The notes: generated from the sequence alone by a model not told the origin. DNA of 64,000 bases from OCS155 cluster bacterium AG-422-J23 (GCA_003213625.1 QCMT01000001.1:164615-228614), one strand, 5' to 3'; shown: positions 9,142-18,563, counted from the stretch's first letter. A program made the numbers and translations.

Positions 9142-12100
9142 TTTTTCAATATTGGTATCTAAGTTGAAATCAAGAAGTGTGTTTTTACCTTTTTTTTGCG
9201 TAATACTAAATTCCTTGGTTAAAGTTTCCTTACAAATGTAATCTTGGAACATTTCAACTCCCTGAAGAGCTTTGTTGTCATCTGAGATTATTTCTAATTT
9301 AATTCTATCTGTAATGTCGAATCCTAGTTCTTTCCTTTGATTTTGAACAACAGAAACAATTTCTCTCGATATCCTTTCAAAATATAACTCATCGTTGATT
9401 TCAGTATCTAAATTAATACTAAAATTATCGACAATTTCATGACTATCTGATGTATTTTCACGCACAATTCTTAAATCTAGTTCTGATAATGAGACATCAT
9501 ATTCTTCAAATATCAAATTTTGTTTTTCAATTAAGGTTTTAATTTCTTTTTGTGAAAGTTTTTCCAAGTAAGCCGAAAATTTTCCAATAACTTTACCCAT
9601 CTTTGGGCCTAATTTTGAGAAGTCTGGTTTACATTCATATTTGTACCATTCTTCAACTTTATTGATGTACTCAATATCTTTTATGTTTAGTTCGTCAAGT
9701 ATTATGTCTTTAACTGCTTCAATATCATTTTTAAGAGATTTACTATTTGAAATAATTGATATTTTCTGTAAAGGTTGTTTATTTGGTAAATTCAAATTCA
9801 ATCGAATATTTCTAGCAGTTCTGATAATGTTTTTAGCTATTTTAATCTGCCTTTCAAGTTCTAAGTTAATAACATCTATGTTTGCTTCTGGATAATTTTC
9901 TAAGTGAATACTTTTATTGTCCTCATTGGTTAAACCCTGATAAATCTCTTCGCATATAAATGGCAACACTGGCGCCATTGTTTTTGAAAACTCAAGAAGA
10001 ACCTCGTGAAGTGTCTTGAATGCATTTAATTTATCAATATCATTAGTATCTTTTTCTTTCCAAAATCTTTTACGGTTAGTACGAACATACCAATTAGTTA
10101 ATTCATCAATAAAGTCAATTAATGGAGGTATAACCTCATAAAGGTAATAGTTTTCCATTTTCTCGTTTACTGTCTTTATTAAAGATTGAAGACTTGATAC
10201 AATCCACTGATCCATGAGGGATCTTTCGTTTACAGGAGAAGCCTTTGATAATTCTTCATTCGTAATGTTGTCTGCGTTTGCATAATTTGAAAAGAAAGAA
10301 AAACTATTCCAAAGGGGGAGTATTACGTTTCTTGTAACTAGCTTTACTCCTTCTTCTGAAAATTTAAGAGGCTCACCTCTAACAACTGGAGAGTTGATTA
10401 GATAAGCTCTCAGGCTATCACCACCATATTTGTTCAGTAAGTCTTCAGGGTCAGGATAGTTTTTAAGGCTTTTACTCATTTTTCTTCCATCTTCTGCAAG
10501 AATCATTCCAGTTGTAATGCAATTCTTGAATGCGACAGAATCAAATAATGCAACTGCCAAAACAGTTAATGTATAAAACCATCCTCTTGTTTGGTCTAAA
10601 CCTTCAGCTATGAAATCTGCTGGGAAACCATCCATAAATTCATCAGCATTTTCAAATGGGTAATGTTGTTGACCGTAAGGCATTGAGCCTGATTCAAACC
10701 AGCAATCAAGAACTTCAGGAGTTCTAGTATATGTTTTACCGTTGATGTTTATCTTGATTTCATCTAAAAAATGTTTATGAAGATCAGTTACTTCAATACC
10801 AGATAATTCTTTAAGCTCTTCAATTGAGCCGACACAAATTATATCTTCAGGGTCATCATCATTTATCCAAATAGGTATACAGCTTCCCCAATATCTATTT
10901 CTGCTTATTGCCCAATCTCTTGCGTCGGCCAACCAATTTGAAAAGCGTTTTTCACCTATAAAACCAGGAACCCAATGAGTTTGAGAATTTAGTTCAACCA
11001 TTCTCTCACTAATTTTTTCAACATTCACAAACCAAGTTGGTATCGCCTTATATATGAGCGGTGTTCCAGTTCTCCAACAGAAAGGATAGGAATGCATTTC
11101 TCTTTTTGAAGAAAAAAGTAATCCACGTTCGTCTAATTGTTCAATTATTTTTACATCAGCATCTTTAACATACATATCTTCTAAACCTTTTACAGTTTTA
11201 TCAAACTTTCCAGCCAACGTTACTGGATCAACAATTACAGAAATGCCAGCATTTTTGAGTGAGTAAAAATCACTTTCTCCATAAGCAGGAGCTTGAGATA
11301 CCAATCCAGACCCGGATGCAGTGTTTGTGTCATCACTATGAATTAATTTAAATGCTTTCCCTAAATTTTCATTTTCAAATTCTGAATAAGCAGGTACATA
11401 TTCTGCACCAATTAAATCTTTTCCAATTGAAGTTTCTATCTCTTTAATATCAAATTCATCAAGTTCATGCAGTCTCTCTGTTGCGATCCAGTAAAATTCA
11501 TTATCAATCTCAACTCTTGAATATTCAATATCTTTACCAACAGCAATAGCTAAGTTGCCCGGTATACACCATGGAGTAGTTGTCCAAACAAGGAAGAAAT
11601 CATCTTTCAAGACCTTGTTAAAGTCTTTTCTTGCTTTTAGCTTAAAAAATATAGATGGATCTTCCACATCCCGATAGTCCATATTTGCTTCAAAATTTGA
11701 AAGTGGAGTCGACGCTGCCCATGAATAAGGTAATACTTTATAATCTTTGTAAATTAAATTTTTATCAAATAATTCTTTGAAAACCCACCAAACACTCTCC
11801 ATAAATCCAACATCCATTGTTTTATAATCATTTTCAAAATCAACCCATCTTCCAATTTTACGGGTAATTTTTTCCCAGTTTTCTGTATTCGTTTGTACCT
11901 GACTTCTACAAGCCTCATTAAATTTATCAATACCATAATCATCAATATCTTGGGGATCTTCTAATCCAAGTTCTTTTTGTACCTCCATTTCAATTGGTAA
12001 TCCGTGGACATCCCAACCAAATCTTCTTTCTACAAAGTATCCTCTCATAGTCCAATATCTAGGAACAATATCCTTAATTACACCTGCAAGTAAGTTTCCA

Positions 12101-12267
12101 TAGTGTGGACTTCCAGTTGGAAATGGGGGACCATCATAGAATCTAAATATTTTAGATTCTTTTCTTATATCTAGTGATTTTTGAAAAGCATCAATATCGC
12201 TCCAATAGTTGGAAATTTTATCTTCATTTTCAGCAAAATCTATATTATTTTCAATTCTTTTGAACAT
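9124..12267 (-). CDS. ileS: Isoleucyl-tRNA synthetase, long (IleRS2-like) form
   Basis: IleS charges tRNA-Ile and edits misactivated valine. At 1047 aa it is the long eukaryote-like type common in Actinobacteria (DUF5915-type C-terminus) rather than the shorter zinc-finger type. The class I signature near residues 52-59 reads SPHYGNLL, so the fourth His of the HxGH motif is Asn. The KMSKS motif is intact (GRKMSKSLKN, near residue 593). The CP1 editing domain and the WxxSGxxP-like CWFESGSMPYGQ segment are recognisable. It is on the opposite strand to its neighbours and overlaps yggT at the 3' end. The upstream gap shows no T-box hallmarks. Confidence 0.96.
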   Translation of the reverse strand: MFKRIENNIDFAENEDKISNYWSDIDAFQKSLDIRKESKIFRFYDGPPFPTGSPHYGNLLAGVIKDIVPRYWTMRGYFVERRFGWDVHGLPIEMEVQKELGLEDPQDIDDYGIDKFNEACRSQVQTNTENWEKITRKIGRWVDFENDYKTMDVGFMESVWWVFKELFDKNLIYKDYKVLPYSWAASTPLSNFEANMDYRDVEDPSIFFKLKARKDFNKVLKDDFFLVWTTTPWCIPGNLAIAVGKDIEYSRVEIDNEFYWIATERLHELDEFDIKEIETSIGKDLIGAEYVPAYSEFENENLGKAFKLIHSDDTNTASGSGLVSQAPAYGESDFYSLKNAGISVIVDPVTLAGKFDKTVKGLEDMYVKDADVKIIEQLDERGLLFSSKREMHSYPFCWRTGTPLIYKAIPTWFVNVEKISERMVELNSQTHWVPGFIGEKRFSNWLADARDWAISRNRYWGSCIPIWINDDDPEDIICVGSIEELKELSGIEVTDLHKHFLDEIKININGKTYTRTPEVLDCWFESGSMPYGQQHYPFENADEFMDGFPADFIAEGLDQTRGWFYTLTVLAVALFDSVAFKNCITTGMILAEDGRKMSKSLKNYPDPEDLLNKYGGDSLRAYLINSPVVRGEPLKFSEEGVKLVTRNVILPLWNSFSFFSNYANADNITNEELSKASPVNERSLMDQWIVSSLQSLIKTVNEKMENYYLYEVIPPLIDFIDELTNWYVRTNRKRFWKEKDTNDIDKLNAFKTLHEVLLEFSKTMAPVLPFICEEIYQGLTNEDNKSIHLENYPEANIDVINLELERQIKIAKNIIRTARNIRLNLNLPNKQPLQKISIISNSKSLKNDIEAVKDIILDELNIKDIEYINKVEEWYKYECKPDFSKLGPKMGKVIGKFSAYLEKLSQKEIKTLIEKQNLIFEEYDVSLSELDLRIVRENTSDSHEIVDNFSINLDTEINDELYFERISREIVSVVQNQRKELGFDITDRIKLEIISDDNKALQGVEMFQDYICKETLTKEFSITQKKGKNTLLDFNLDTNIEKLTNES

Positions 12268-12379
12268 ATCCTTAGAATTTTAATGTTTATTTGTGCAAAG
12301 ATTTTTTATTTTTAAATTATTTAAAATATCTTTAATTTAAATTTTTTTTTACTAATATACATTCATTAATAAATAAACA
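12268..12379. promoter_or_regulatory. Divergent intergenic region between ileS and the TraR/DksA gene
   Basis: This 112-nt, extremely AT-rich gap separates two divergent genes, so it must hold promoters for both. TAATAT around 12353-12358 could be a -10 element for the rightward gene. I see no T-box antiterminator consensus and too little room for a leader with a specifier loop, although several Actinobacteria regulate ileS that way. The exact promoter positions are not certain. Confidence 0.4.
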
Positions 12380-12757
12380 ATGACTAGAAAATTATCACAA
12401 AATACTGTTAATAAGTTCAAAAAAAGGCTTTTAGCTGAACAAGAACAATTAAAAAGCTTGCTCGAAAGACATCAAGAAGAAAGAGAAAGAATTAGGCTTT
12501 CAGAAGCGTCTGCAGAAAGAAGTCCAGATCCTACCTCTGCCGATGGTGGTTCAATGGCTTTTGAATTAGAAAAAGAGCTTACTCTTGACGAAAATACAAA
12601 ACACTTGTTAAATCAAATAGAGCACGCCTTAGTGTTGATAAAGAAAAAAAAGTATGGAATCTGCGAAAGCTGTTCGAAGCCTATACCAGTGGCAAGACTT
12701 GAAGCCCTTCCATACTCTAGCTACTGTAAAGACTGTGCAGCTCTTATCGATTCTTAA
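12380..12757 (+). CDS. TraR/DksA-family C4 zinc-finger protein
   Basis: A 125-aa protein with a long charged coiled-coil-like N-terminal half (rich in Lys, Glu, Gln and Arg, residues about 5-90) and a C-terminal C4 zinc finger: CESC near residue 95 and CKDC near residue 116, with the RLEALPYSSYC segment typical of the family. DksA proteins act in the secondary channel of RNA polymerase. The actinobacterial members at this locus are less characterised and may not respond to ppGpp. It lies just upstream of lspA, as in other Actinobacteria. Confidence 0.87.
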   Translation: MTRKLSQNTVNKFKKRLLAEQEQLKSLLERHQEERERIRLSEASAERSPDPTSADGGSMAFELEKELTLDENTKHLLNQIEHALVLIKKKKYGICESCSKPIPVARLEALPYSSYCKDCAALIDS

Positions 12758-13211
12758 ATCAAATAAGATACCATTTATTATTTCAATTACCTTAGGAATA
12801 GTTGATAATATATTAAAAGCTTTTATTAGATTCAATGATTATAACAATTTAGTACTCATTGATAATATCCTTGAAATTGACTTAAATTACAACACAGGAA
12901 TCGCATTTGGAATTTTAAAAGATAGAGCTGAATTTACTTTTGTACTATCTTTCATTGTATTGATATGGTTGATTTTTCAATTTAAAAATAAATTTACAAA
13001 CAAGATAGAAGAATATGCTTTTATATTTGTACTTGGAGGAGCTTTTGGAAATTTAGGTGAACGATTTATTAACCTACTAAATGGAAATGATGGAAAAGTA
13101 ACAGATTTCATAGAACTTCTATTTATTCCTTCCTTTAACCTCGCTGACTCATTTATTACGATTGGAATTTCACTTTTAATTATCTCGGAGTTAAAAAATT
13201 TTAAAAATTGA
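12735..13211 (+). CDS. lspA: Lipoprotein signal peptidase (signal peptidase II)
   Basis: An inner-membrane aspartyl protease that removes signal peptides of prolipoproteins after lipidation. The family blocks are visible: IVDNILKAF (D of the first motif), YNTGIAFGIL, GGAFGNLGERF, KVTDFIELLF and FNLADSFI. The two Asp residues equivalent to the catalytic dyad of P. aeruginosa LspA (in VTDF and LADS) are present, but the Asp of GNxxDR is Glu. The frame is open to an ATG at 12654 inside the previous gene. I prefer GTG 12735 (158 aa) because it starts just before the first membrane segment, with a 23-nt overlap; this start is uncertain. Confidence 0.88.
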   Translation: MQLLSILKSNKIPFIISITLGIVDNILKAFIRFNDYNNLVLIDNILEIDLNYNTGIAFGILKDRAEFTFVLSFIVLIWLIFQFKNKFTNKIEEYAFIFVLGGAFGNLGERFINLLNGNDGKVTDFIELLFIPSFNLADSFITIGISLLIISELKNFKN

Positions 13212-13866
13212 AACTATTTTTCAGAATGAAGAATTCATTATTTTCAGTAAGCCTAATGGTGTACTGACACATCCTGATAATTCGACAAAAAACTTTACTG
13301 TTCGTGATCAACTACTTGAAATTGAACCATCGATTAAAGAATGGGGCATTCCAGGTAGAGAAGGGATTGTTCACAGGCTTGATAGGCAAACATCAGGTTT
13401 GATTGTTTGCGCATTAAATCATGAGGTATTTACGCTACTTCAATCATCATTTAAAAATAGAAATATTTATAAAGAGTATGTTTGTTTAGTTGAAGGTAAA
13501 TTAAGAACTCAATCAGGCAAAATTGAAGTTCCTTTAAGCCGTTCAAGAAAGAACAGAATAAAAAGGGAAGTGAGCAGTGAAGGTAAAGTCTCTTCATCAA
13601 ACTTTGTAGTTATTGATGAAAATAGTACATGTAGCAAATTAAAAATTGAGCTAATAACTGGAAGGAATCATCAAATTAGATCGCAAATGGAATTTATAGG
13701 AAATCCAATACTCAACGATGTTTTATATGGAGCAAAAAAGGTGGCTGAGCTCGATGAAAATCAGATTTGTTTACATTCAAAAAAAATTAGATTTGAAATT
13801 AGAAATAAAAATTATGAATTTGAAGTTGATGAACCAAGTTTTTTTAATGACTTCTTAAATGTTTAA
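13207..13866 (+). CDS. RluA/RluD-family 23S rRNA or tRNA pseudouridine synthase, no S4 domain
   Basis: A pseudouridine synthase of the RluA superfamily that isomerises uridines in rRNA or tRNA. The catalytic motif GIVHRLDRQTSGL is plain (bases about 13366-13404), preceded by the KPNGVLTHP segment and followed by LITGRNHQIRSQM. The ATG at 13399 lies after the catalytic Asp, so it cannot be the start. The frame is open upstream only to a stop at 13192-13194, with no ATG, GTG or TTG before the domain. The likely start is ATT at 13207 in the ATTGA that overlaps the lspA stop, giving 219 aa. The protein lacks an S4 domain and is RluA-like in length. It lies between lspA and dnaE, as in other Actinobacteria. 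Confidence 0.85.
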   Translation: METIFQNEEFIIFSKPNGVLTHPDNSTKNFTVRDQLLEIEPSIKEWGIPGREGIVHRLDRQTSGLIVCALNHEVFTLLQSSFKNRNIYKEYVCLVEGKLRTQSGKIEVPLSRSRKNRIKREVSSEGKVSSSNFVVIDENSTCSKLKIELITGRNHQIRSQMEFIGNPILNDVLYGAKKVAELDENQICLHSKKIRFEIRNKNYEFEVDEPSFFNDFLNV

Positions 13867-13893
13867 TTAAGTTAAATCCTTTAAAATACATTT

Positions 13894-16800
13894 ATGGAAA
13901 ATTCTTTTGTACATCTTCATGCGCATACAGAGTATTCAATGCTTGATGGTGCAGCAAAAATTGAACCTTTTTTAAATCGAATTCTTGAGTTAGAACAACC
14001 AGGAGCTGCAATTACTGATCATGGCAATTTATATGGTGCTTTAGAGTTTTATAACTCTGCAATTAAAAAAAAACTTAAACCAATAATTGGTTATGAAGCA
14101 TATGTAATTTCTGATAGTCGATTTGAAAGACCAGATCGTAAAAATAATAAGCGATACCATTTAACTTTGTTGGCAGAAAATACTGTAGGATATTGGAATC
14201 TTGTTGAAATGGCAAGTAAAGCATTTACTGAAGGTTATTATTACAAGCCAAGAATCGACTATGAATTACTAAAAGAATATAGCGAGGGAATAATTGCTTT
14301 ATCTGGTTGTCTTGGTGGAGAAATAGCTCAATTACTTGCACCTGATGGATCCGTTGAGGAAGGAAATCAAGGTCAAACTAGAAGCTTTGATGATGCATTG
14401 AAAAAAGCAGAATTTTATCAATCTATTTTTGGAGAGAATAATTTTTTCATAGAACTTCACAAACATGGTATCAAACAACAAGAGGATATACTTCCTGATT
14501 TGCTTAAGATTTCAGAAAAACTATCAGCCCCTCTTGTAGCAACAAATGACTCTCACTATGTACATTCTGATGATGCATCAGCTCACGATGCCTTACTTTG
14601 TGTTCAAACCAATGCAACTTTAGACGATGAAAATAGATTTAAATTTGATGGCAGCGGATTTTATATAAAATCATCAGAAGAAATGCGAGATTTATTTCCA
14701 AATGAGAAATTTCCTGATGCGTGTAACAACACATTAAAAATATTAGATAGAGTTGAATATGAATTTGAAAAAGATACATACTATTTACCAGATTTTCCGA
14801 TAGAGGATAGTAGTAAAAATGTTGACGAGTATTTAAAGGAAAAAGTTTATCAAGGAGCTGAAAGTCTTTATGGTGAGCTTTCATCTGAACTTGAAGAGAG
14901 AATAAATTATGAGCTAGAAGTTATTGAGTCAATGGGATTTGCATCATATTTTTTGATTGTTGGAGATCTTATAAATTATGCAAAATCAAATGGAATTAGA
15001 ACTGGTGCAGGTAGAGGTTCAGCAGCTGGATCAATTGTGTCATACTGTTTAGGAATAACTGGAATTGAACCACTAAAGTACGGTTTGCTATTTGAACGTT
15101 TTTTAAACAAGGGAAGAAAAGAACTTCCTGATATTGATATGGATTTTGACGAAAGATATAGAAACGATGTCATAGATTATGTTTCAAATAAATATGGAGA
15201 CGACAGAGTTGCACACATAATTACATTTGCGACAATTAAAGCAAAGCAAGCAATTAGAGATGCTGCACGTGTTTTAGGTTTACCTTTTTCATCCGGAGAC
15301 AAAGTAGCCAAGCTTATGCCGCCAATGATACTTGGTGTTTCTGCAACACTTGGTGAATGTTTAGATTCAAATGAAACAACTCAAAATGGGTATAGCAAGG
15401 AATTTTACTCTGCTTCTTCAGAGCTCAGAAAACAATATAAAGAAAGTGAAGAAGTTAAGAAAATTATTGATATCGCACTGGGCCTTGAGGGACTTCGAAG
15501 GCAAGATGGAATCCACGCTGCTGCTGTAGTGATTTCTCCAGATAAAATCACAAATTTTTTACCTGTACAGCAAAAAGGAGAGGGAGCAGAACTTGTTACA
15601 CAATACGAGATGCACACTGTTGAACAACTTGGTTTGTTAAAAATGGATTTTCTAGGTCTTCGAAATTTGTCCATTATTGATAGAGCAATTGAACTAATTG
15701 GTGATAAACATTTGGATATTGACAATATACCTTTGGATGATGAACCCACATTCGATTTATTCTCACAAGGTAAAATGACAGGCGTATTTCAATTAGAAAG
15801 CAGAGTTGCACAGTCCATTGCTAGAAGCCTTAAACCAAAAAGATTTGAGGATTTGGTTGCTTTGGTTGCACTCATAAGACCTGGTCCATTAGGTGCAGGA
15901 ATGCACACTGAGTTTGCAGACAGAGCAACAGGAAGAAAAGAAATAGAATATTTACATTCAGATTTGAAAGAAATTTTAGAAGAGACCTATGGTGTGATAC
16001 TTTATCAGGAACAGGTAATGCAAATAGCCCAAAGAATATCTGGTTTTGAACTTGATGAAGCTGATGATCTTAGAAAAGCGATGGGAAAAAAAATTCCAAA
16101 AGTTATGGAACAACAAAGAAATAAATTTACTGAAGGTGCACTAAAAAATGGTTACTCTGAACAGTTTTCCGTCGAACTTTTTGATCAGATAGCATATTTT
16201 GCTGGATATGGATTTAACAAAAGTCACTCAGTTCCATATGCTTTACTGGCGTATCAAACTGCATTTTTGAAAGCAAACTATCCTGCAGAGTATCTTTCAG
16301 CTTGTTTAACTGCAGTAAAAAGGGATAAAGATAGAACTGCAATCTTTTTATCCGAAGCAAGGGAAATGAATGTAAAAGTAAATACTCCCGATATAAATTT
16401 AAGCCTAGAAGATTTTTCTGTAAACAATGGTGAAATTTTATTTGGTTTATCTGCAATTAGAAACGTCGGAGATATTACAGCTCAAAAAATAATAATTGAA
16501 CGCGATGGGTCCAAATTTGAAAGTATCCAAGATTTTTTAACTAGGATCGAATCAAGATCCCTTAATAAACGAGGTGTAGAAGCTTTAGTTCAAGGTGGTG
16601 CATTTGATAAGTTTGGTTTTCCAAGAAAAGGTATCTTTGAAAAAATTCCAGATTTAATTGAAGATGCAAAAGAATTAAAACAAAATAAAAACAATTCACA
16701 AGGTTCTTTGTTTGATTTAAACGACAATGTTGACAATGAAACAATTATTGAAAATGTTGAATGGGAAAAGAAAGAATATCTTGACAGAGAAAGAGAAATG

Positions 16801-17388
16801 CTTGGCTTCTTTGTGAGCGAAGACCCATTAGATGGTTATGGTGAAGTTTTACGATCTGAATCTACACATTCAATAACTGATTTACTAGAGTTTGGTGAGG
16901 ATGAGGAGGTAAATGTTACTATATCTGGTCTATTCTCCAATGTTCAAAAAAGGGTTTCAAGAAGAGGAAATCCATGGATTCAATTTGATGTTCAAGACAT
17001 AACCGGAACAGTAGGAGTTTTGTTATTTAATAAGCTAGTTGATAAGTTTAACAATGAAATTGATGGAGAAAATTACCTTAAAGTCTCTGGAAGTTATGTT
17101 GGTGGATCAGAAAATATTATTAGAGCACGAGATCTAGTACTTATCGAACCATCAAAAATGTTAAATGACATGGATACCACTCCAATGAGAATTTCAGTTG
17201 AAGAAGAGATACTCGATAAACAGAATCTCTTATTATTGAAGGAATTACTGCAAAAATATCCTGGTAATTCAAAAGTAGAACTCGAAGTTAATTCAAGTGA
17301 TGGAGTTAAGTTACTAGAATTAAAATCAATCAAGATAAAAAAAACCCAACAACTTAAGAATGAAATAAATACATTACTTACTAAATAG
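13894..17388 (+). CDS. dnaE: DNA polymerase III alpha subunit (DnaE)
   Basis: The replicative polymerase. The 1164-aa protein opens with a PHP domain whose metal-binding residues all appear kept: HLHAHTEYSMLDG, ITDHGN, YEAYV, YHLTLL, LSGCLGG and NDSHYV. It may therefore proofread, as PHP does in mycobacterial DnaE1. The catalytic palm has PDIDMDFDERYR near residues 412-423. Other family segments are GAGRGSAAGSIVSY, GYGFNKSHSVPYA, a helix-hairpin-helix region (NVGDITAQKI) and a C-terminal OB fold (about residues 1000-1090). The start ATG 13894 is 27 nt after the pseudouridine synthase. Confidence 0.97.
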   Translation: MENSFVHLHAHTEYSMLDGAAKIEPFLNRILELEQPGAAITDHGNLYGALEFYNSAIKKKLKPIIGYEAYVISDSRFERPDRKNNKRYHLTLLAENTVGYWNLVEMASKAFTEGYYYKPRIDYELLKEYSEGIIALSGCLGGEIAQLLAPDGSVEEGNQGQTRSFDDALKKAEFYQSIFGENNFFIELHKHGIKQQEDILPDLLKISEKLSAPLVATNDSHYVHSDDASAHDALLCVQTNATLDDENRFKFDGSGFYIKSSEEMRDLFPNEKFPDACNNTLKILDRVEYEFEKDTYYLPDFPIEDSSKNVDEYLKEKVYQGAESLYGELSSELEERINYELEVIESMGFASYFLIVGDLINYAKSNGIRTGAGRGSAAGSIVSYCLGITGIEPLKYGLLFERFLNKGRKELPDIDMDFDERYRNDVIDYVSNKYGDDRVAHIITFATIKAKQAIRDAARVLGLPFSSGDKVAKLMPPMILGVSATLGECLDSNETTQNGYSKEFYSASSELRKQYKESEEVKKIIDIALGLEGLRRQDGIHAAAVVISPDKITNFLPVQQKGEGAELVTQYEMHTVEQLGLLKMDFLGLRNLSIIDRAIELIGDKHLDIDNIPLDDEPTFDLFSQGKMTGVFQLESRVAQSIARSLKPKRFEDLVALVALIRPGPLGAGMHTEFADRATGRKEIEYLHSDLKEILEETYGVILYQEQVMQIAQRISGFELDEADDLRKAMGKKIPKVMEQQRNKFTEGALKNGYSEQFSVELFDQIAYFAGYGFNKSHSVPYALLAYQTAFLKANYPAEYLSACLTAVKRDKDRTAIFLSEAREMNVKVNTPDINLSLEDFSVNNGEILFGLSAIRNVGDITAQKIIIERDGSKFESIQDFLTRIESRSLNKRGVEALVQGGAFDKFGFPRKGIFEKIPDLIEDAKELKQNKNNSQGSLFDLNDNVDNETIIENVEWEKKEYLDREREMLGFFVSEDPLDGYGEVLRSESTHSITDLLEFGEDEEVNVTISGLFSNVQKRVSRRGNPWIQFDVQDITGTVGVLLFNKLVDKFNNEIDGENYLKVSGSYVGGSENIIRARDLVLIEPSKMLNDMDTTPMRISVEEEILDKQNLLLLKELLQKYPGNSKVELEVNSSDGVKLLELKSIKIKKTQQLKNEINTLLTK

Positions 17389-17401
17389 TTAAAATTTAAT
17401 T

Positions 17402-17611
17402 ATGTCCTTTAATATTGAAGAATTTATAAATAGGTTCAAAGACAGAGCAAATGCTGTTAAAGACAGACCAATGCCTCCAATCGGTGGTGATGAGAGAATG
17501 CAGTTCATGAAACAGGCTGAGTTAGATTATCAAGATTATATGATTATTTCGGATTCAGAGTTTGAAGTGACTGATGAATATTTGATATTTAAATATAAAT
17601 TAGATAATTAA
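17402..17611 (+). CDS. Small uncharacterised acidic protein
   Basis: A 69-aa soluble protein that I do not recognise. It follows dnaE after 13 nt on the same strand and overlaps thyX tail-to-tail by 4 nt. The sequence has an N-terminal helix rich in charged residues (IEEFINRFKDRANAVKDR), a PMPPIGGDER turn, and a C-terminal half (DYMIISDSEFEVTDEYLIFK) that looks like beta strands. The coding character (clean ORF, right strand, close packing) suggests it is real. No function is assigned. Confidence 0.7.
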   Translation: MSFNIEEFINRFKDRANAVKDRPMPPIGGDERMQFMKQAELDYQDYMIISDSEFEVTDEYLIFKYKLDN

Positions 17612-18270
17612 GTTAAATCTTTACCCATTGGAAATATTTTATTTATAACCTCAGCACACGCTTTTGCAATTTCCATATGTTCTTTTTGTGTACCATTAGC
17701 TTCTCTAAGTTGAATATAGTGAATCCAACTTCTTAAAGTACCATTCATGTAAATCCGACTAACTGTATTCCCTTCAGGTAAAACTGATCTTGCTTGTTCT
17801 TTTGCTATGCCATTTTCAATTGCCCAATTGTAAACTTCTTTAGCATTTTCAATTAAGCTTTTTTGCAATTTTTCCCATTCATTAATTATTTTCTCATCTT
17901 CTGTCTCTACAGAGTTCTGCCTGTTTTTCGGATCTTGTAATCTTGCCTCTCTAATAACAAACTCTAAATCTTCAACAGGATTTGCATATCTTTGACTAAA
18001 TTCTTGGAAGCTGAATGATCTATGACGAAGAATTTGTCTAGCAATATCCCTTGTTGTCTCAATCTCAAGACAAGCACTTACCATTTCTAGTGGTGACCAA
18101 TGTGCATTTTTAATTAAATAATTAATTAATTTTTCACTTGTTTCAGTGTTCAACTGGTTTGATGGATTTGAAACTCTTGCACAAAAAGCAACAAGCTCCT
18201 GTGCATTATCTATACCTTCATCACTAATTGAATCGGTTGGTTTTGAATAACTTATTAACTTTACTTTCAT
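17608..18270 (-). CDS. thyX: Flavin-dependent thymidylate synthase ThyX
   Basis: ThyX makes dTMP from dUMP using FAD, NADPH and methylene-THF. The 220-aa protein shows the diagnostic RHRxxSxxExSxR motif as RHRSFSFQEFSQR around residues 80-92, as well as the nearby HWSPLEMV segment and a C-terminal LRSWIHYIQLRE helix where the catalytic serine/arginine region of the family lies. It is on the minus strand and converges on the small gene downstream of dnaE. No thyA is in this window. A short 29-nt gap separates its start from the divergent gene at 18300. Confidence 0.96.
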   Translation of the reverse strand: MKVKLISYSKPTDSISDEGIDNAQELVAFCARVSNPSNQLNTETSEKLINYLIKNAHWSPLEMVSACLEIETTRDIARQILRHRSFSFQEFSQRYANPVEDLEFVIREARLQDPKNRQNSVETEDEKIINEWEKLQKSLIENAKEVYNWAIENGIAKEQARSVLPEGNTVSRIYMNGTLRSWIHYIQLREANGTQKEHMEIAKACAEVINKIFPMGKDLT

Positions 18271-18299
18271 TTCAAATAATATATTAAAATAATTTAATT

Positions 18300-18563
18300 A
18301 TGTTTTTATTAAGAGTAGTAGTTTTTCTAATTTTAGTATCGTTAGTTGTCATTCTCGCATATCCACTTTTAATTATTTTCAATCTTGCAAATGGTGGTGA
18401 TGGGTTTGGTCTTTGTAGTGATCTAATTACCTGTGAAATCCCATTTTTAGAAGGACCAAGAATTCTTGTTATTTTAATAATTACTTTTTTCTTTTTAGTC
18501 GCTGTTTTAAGAGCAATAATGAAATATTTGAACAGTATAAATAAGGAACAAACTATTCTTTAA
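18300..18563 (+). CDS. Small two-helix membrane protein, function unknown
   Basis: An 87-aa protein with two strong membrane helices (about residues 3-28 and 54-73) separated by a roughly 25-residue loop containing two cysteines (LCSDLITCEIP). An exported loop with a disulfide would fit, but that is inference. It is divergent from thyX and overlaps the end of the EamA transporter gene by 11 nt. I do not recognise a family. Confidence 0.65.
   Translation: MFLLRVVVFLILVSLVVILAYPLLIIFNLANGGDGFGLCSDLITCEIPFLEGPRILVILIITFFFLVAVLRAIMKYLNSINKEQTIL

Noticed and set aside
12268-12379. A T-box riboswitch leader for ileS
   Set aside because: The gap is too short for a full leader and contains no T-box consensus or specifier-like stem that I can identify.
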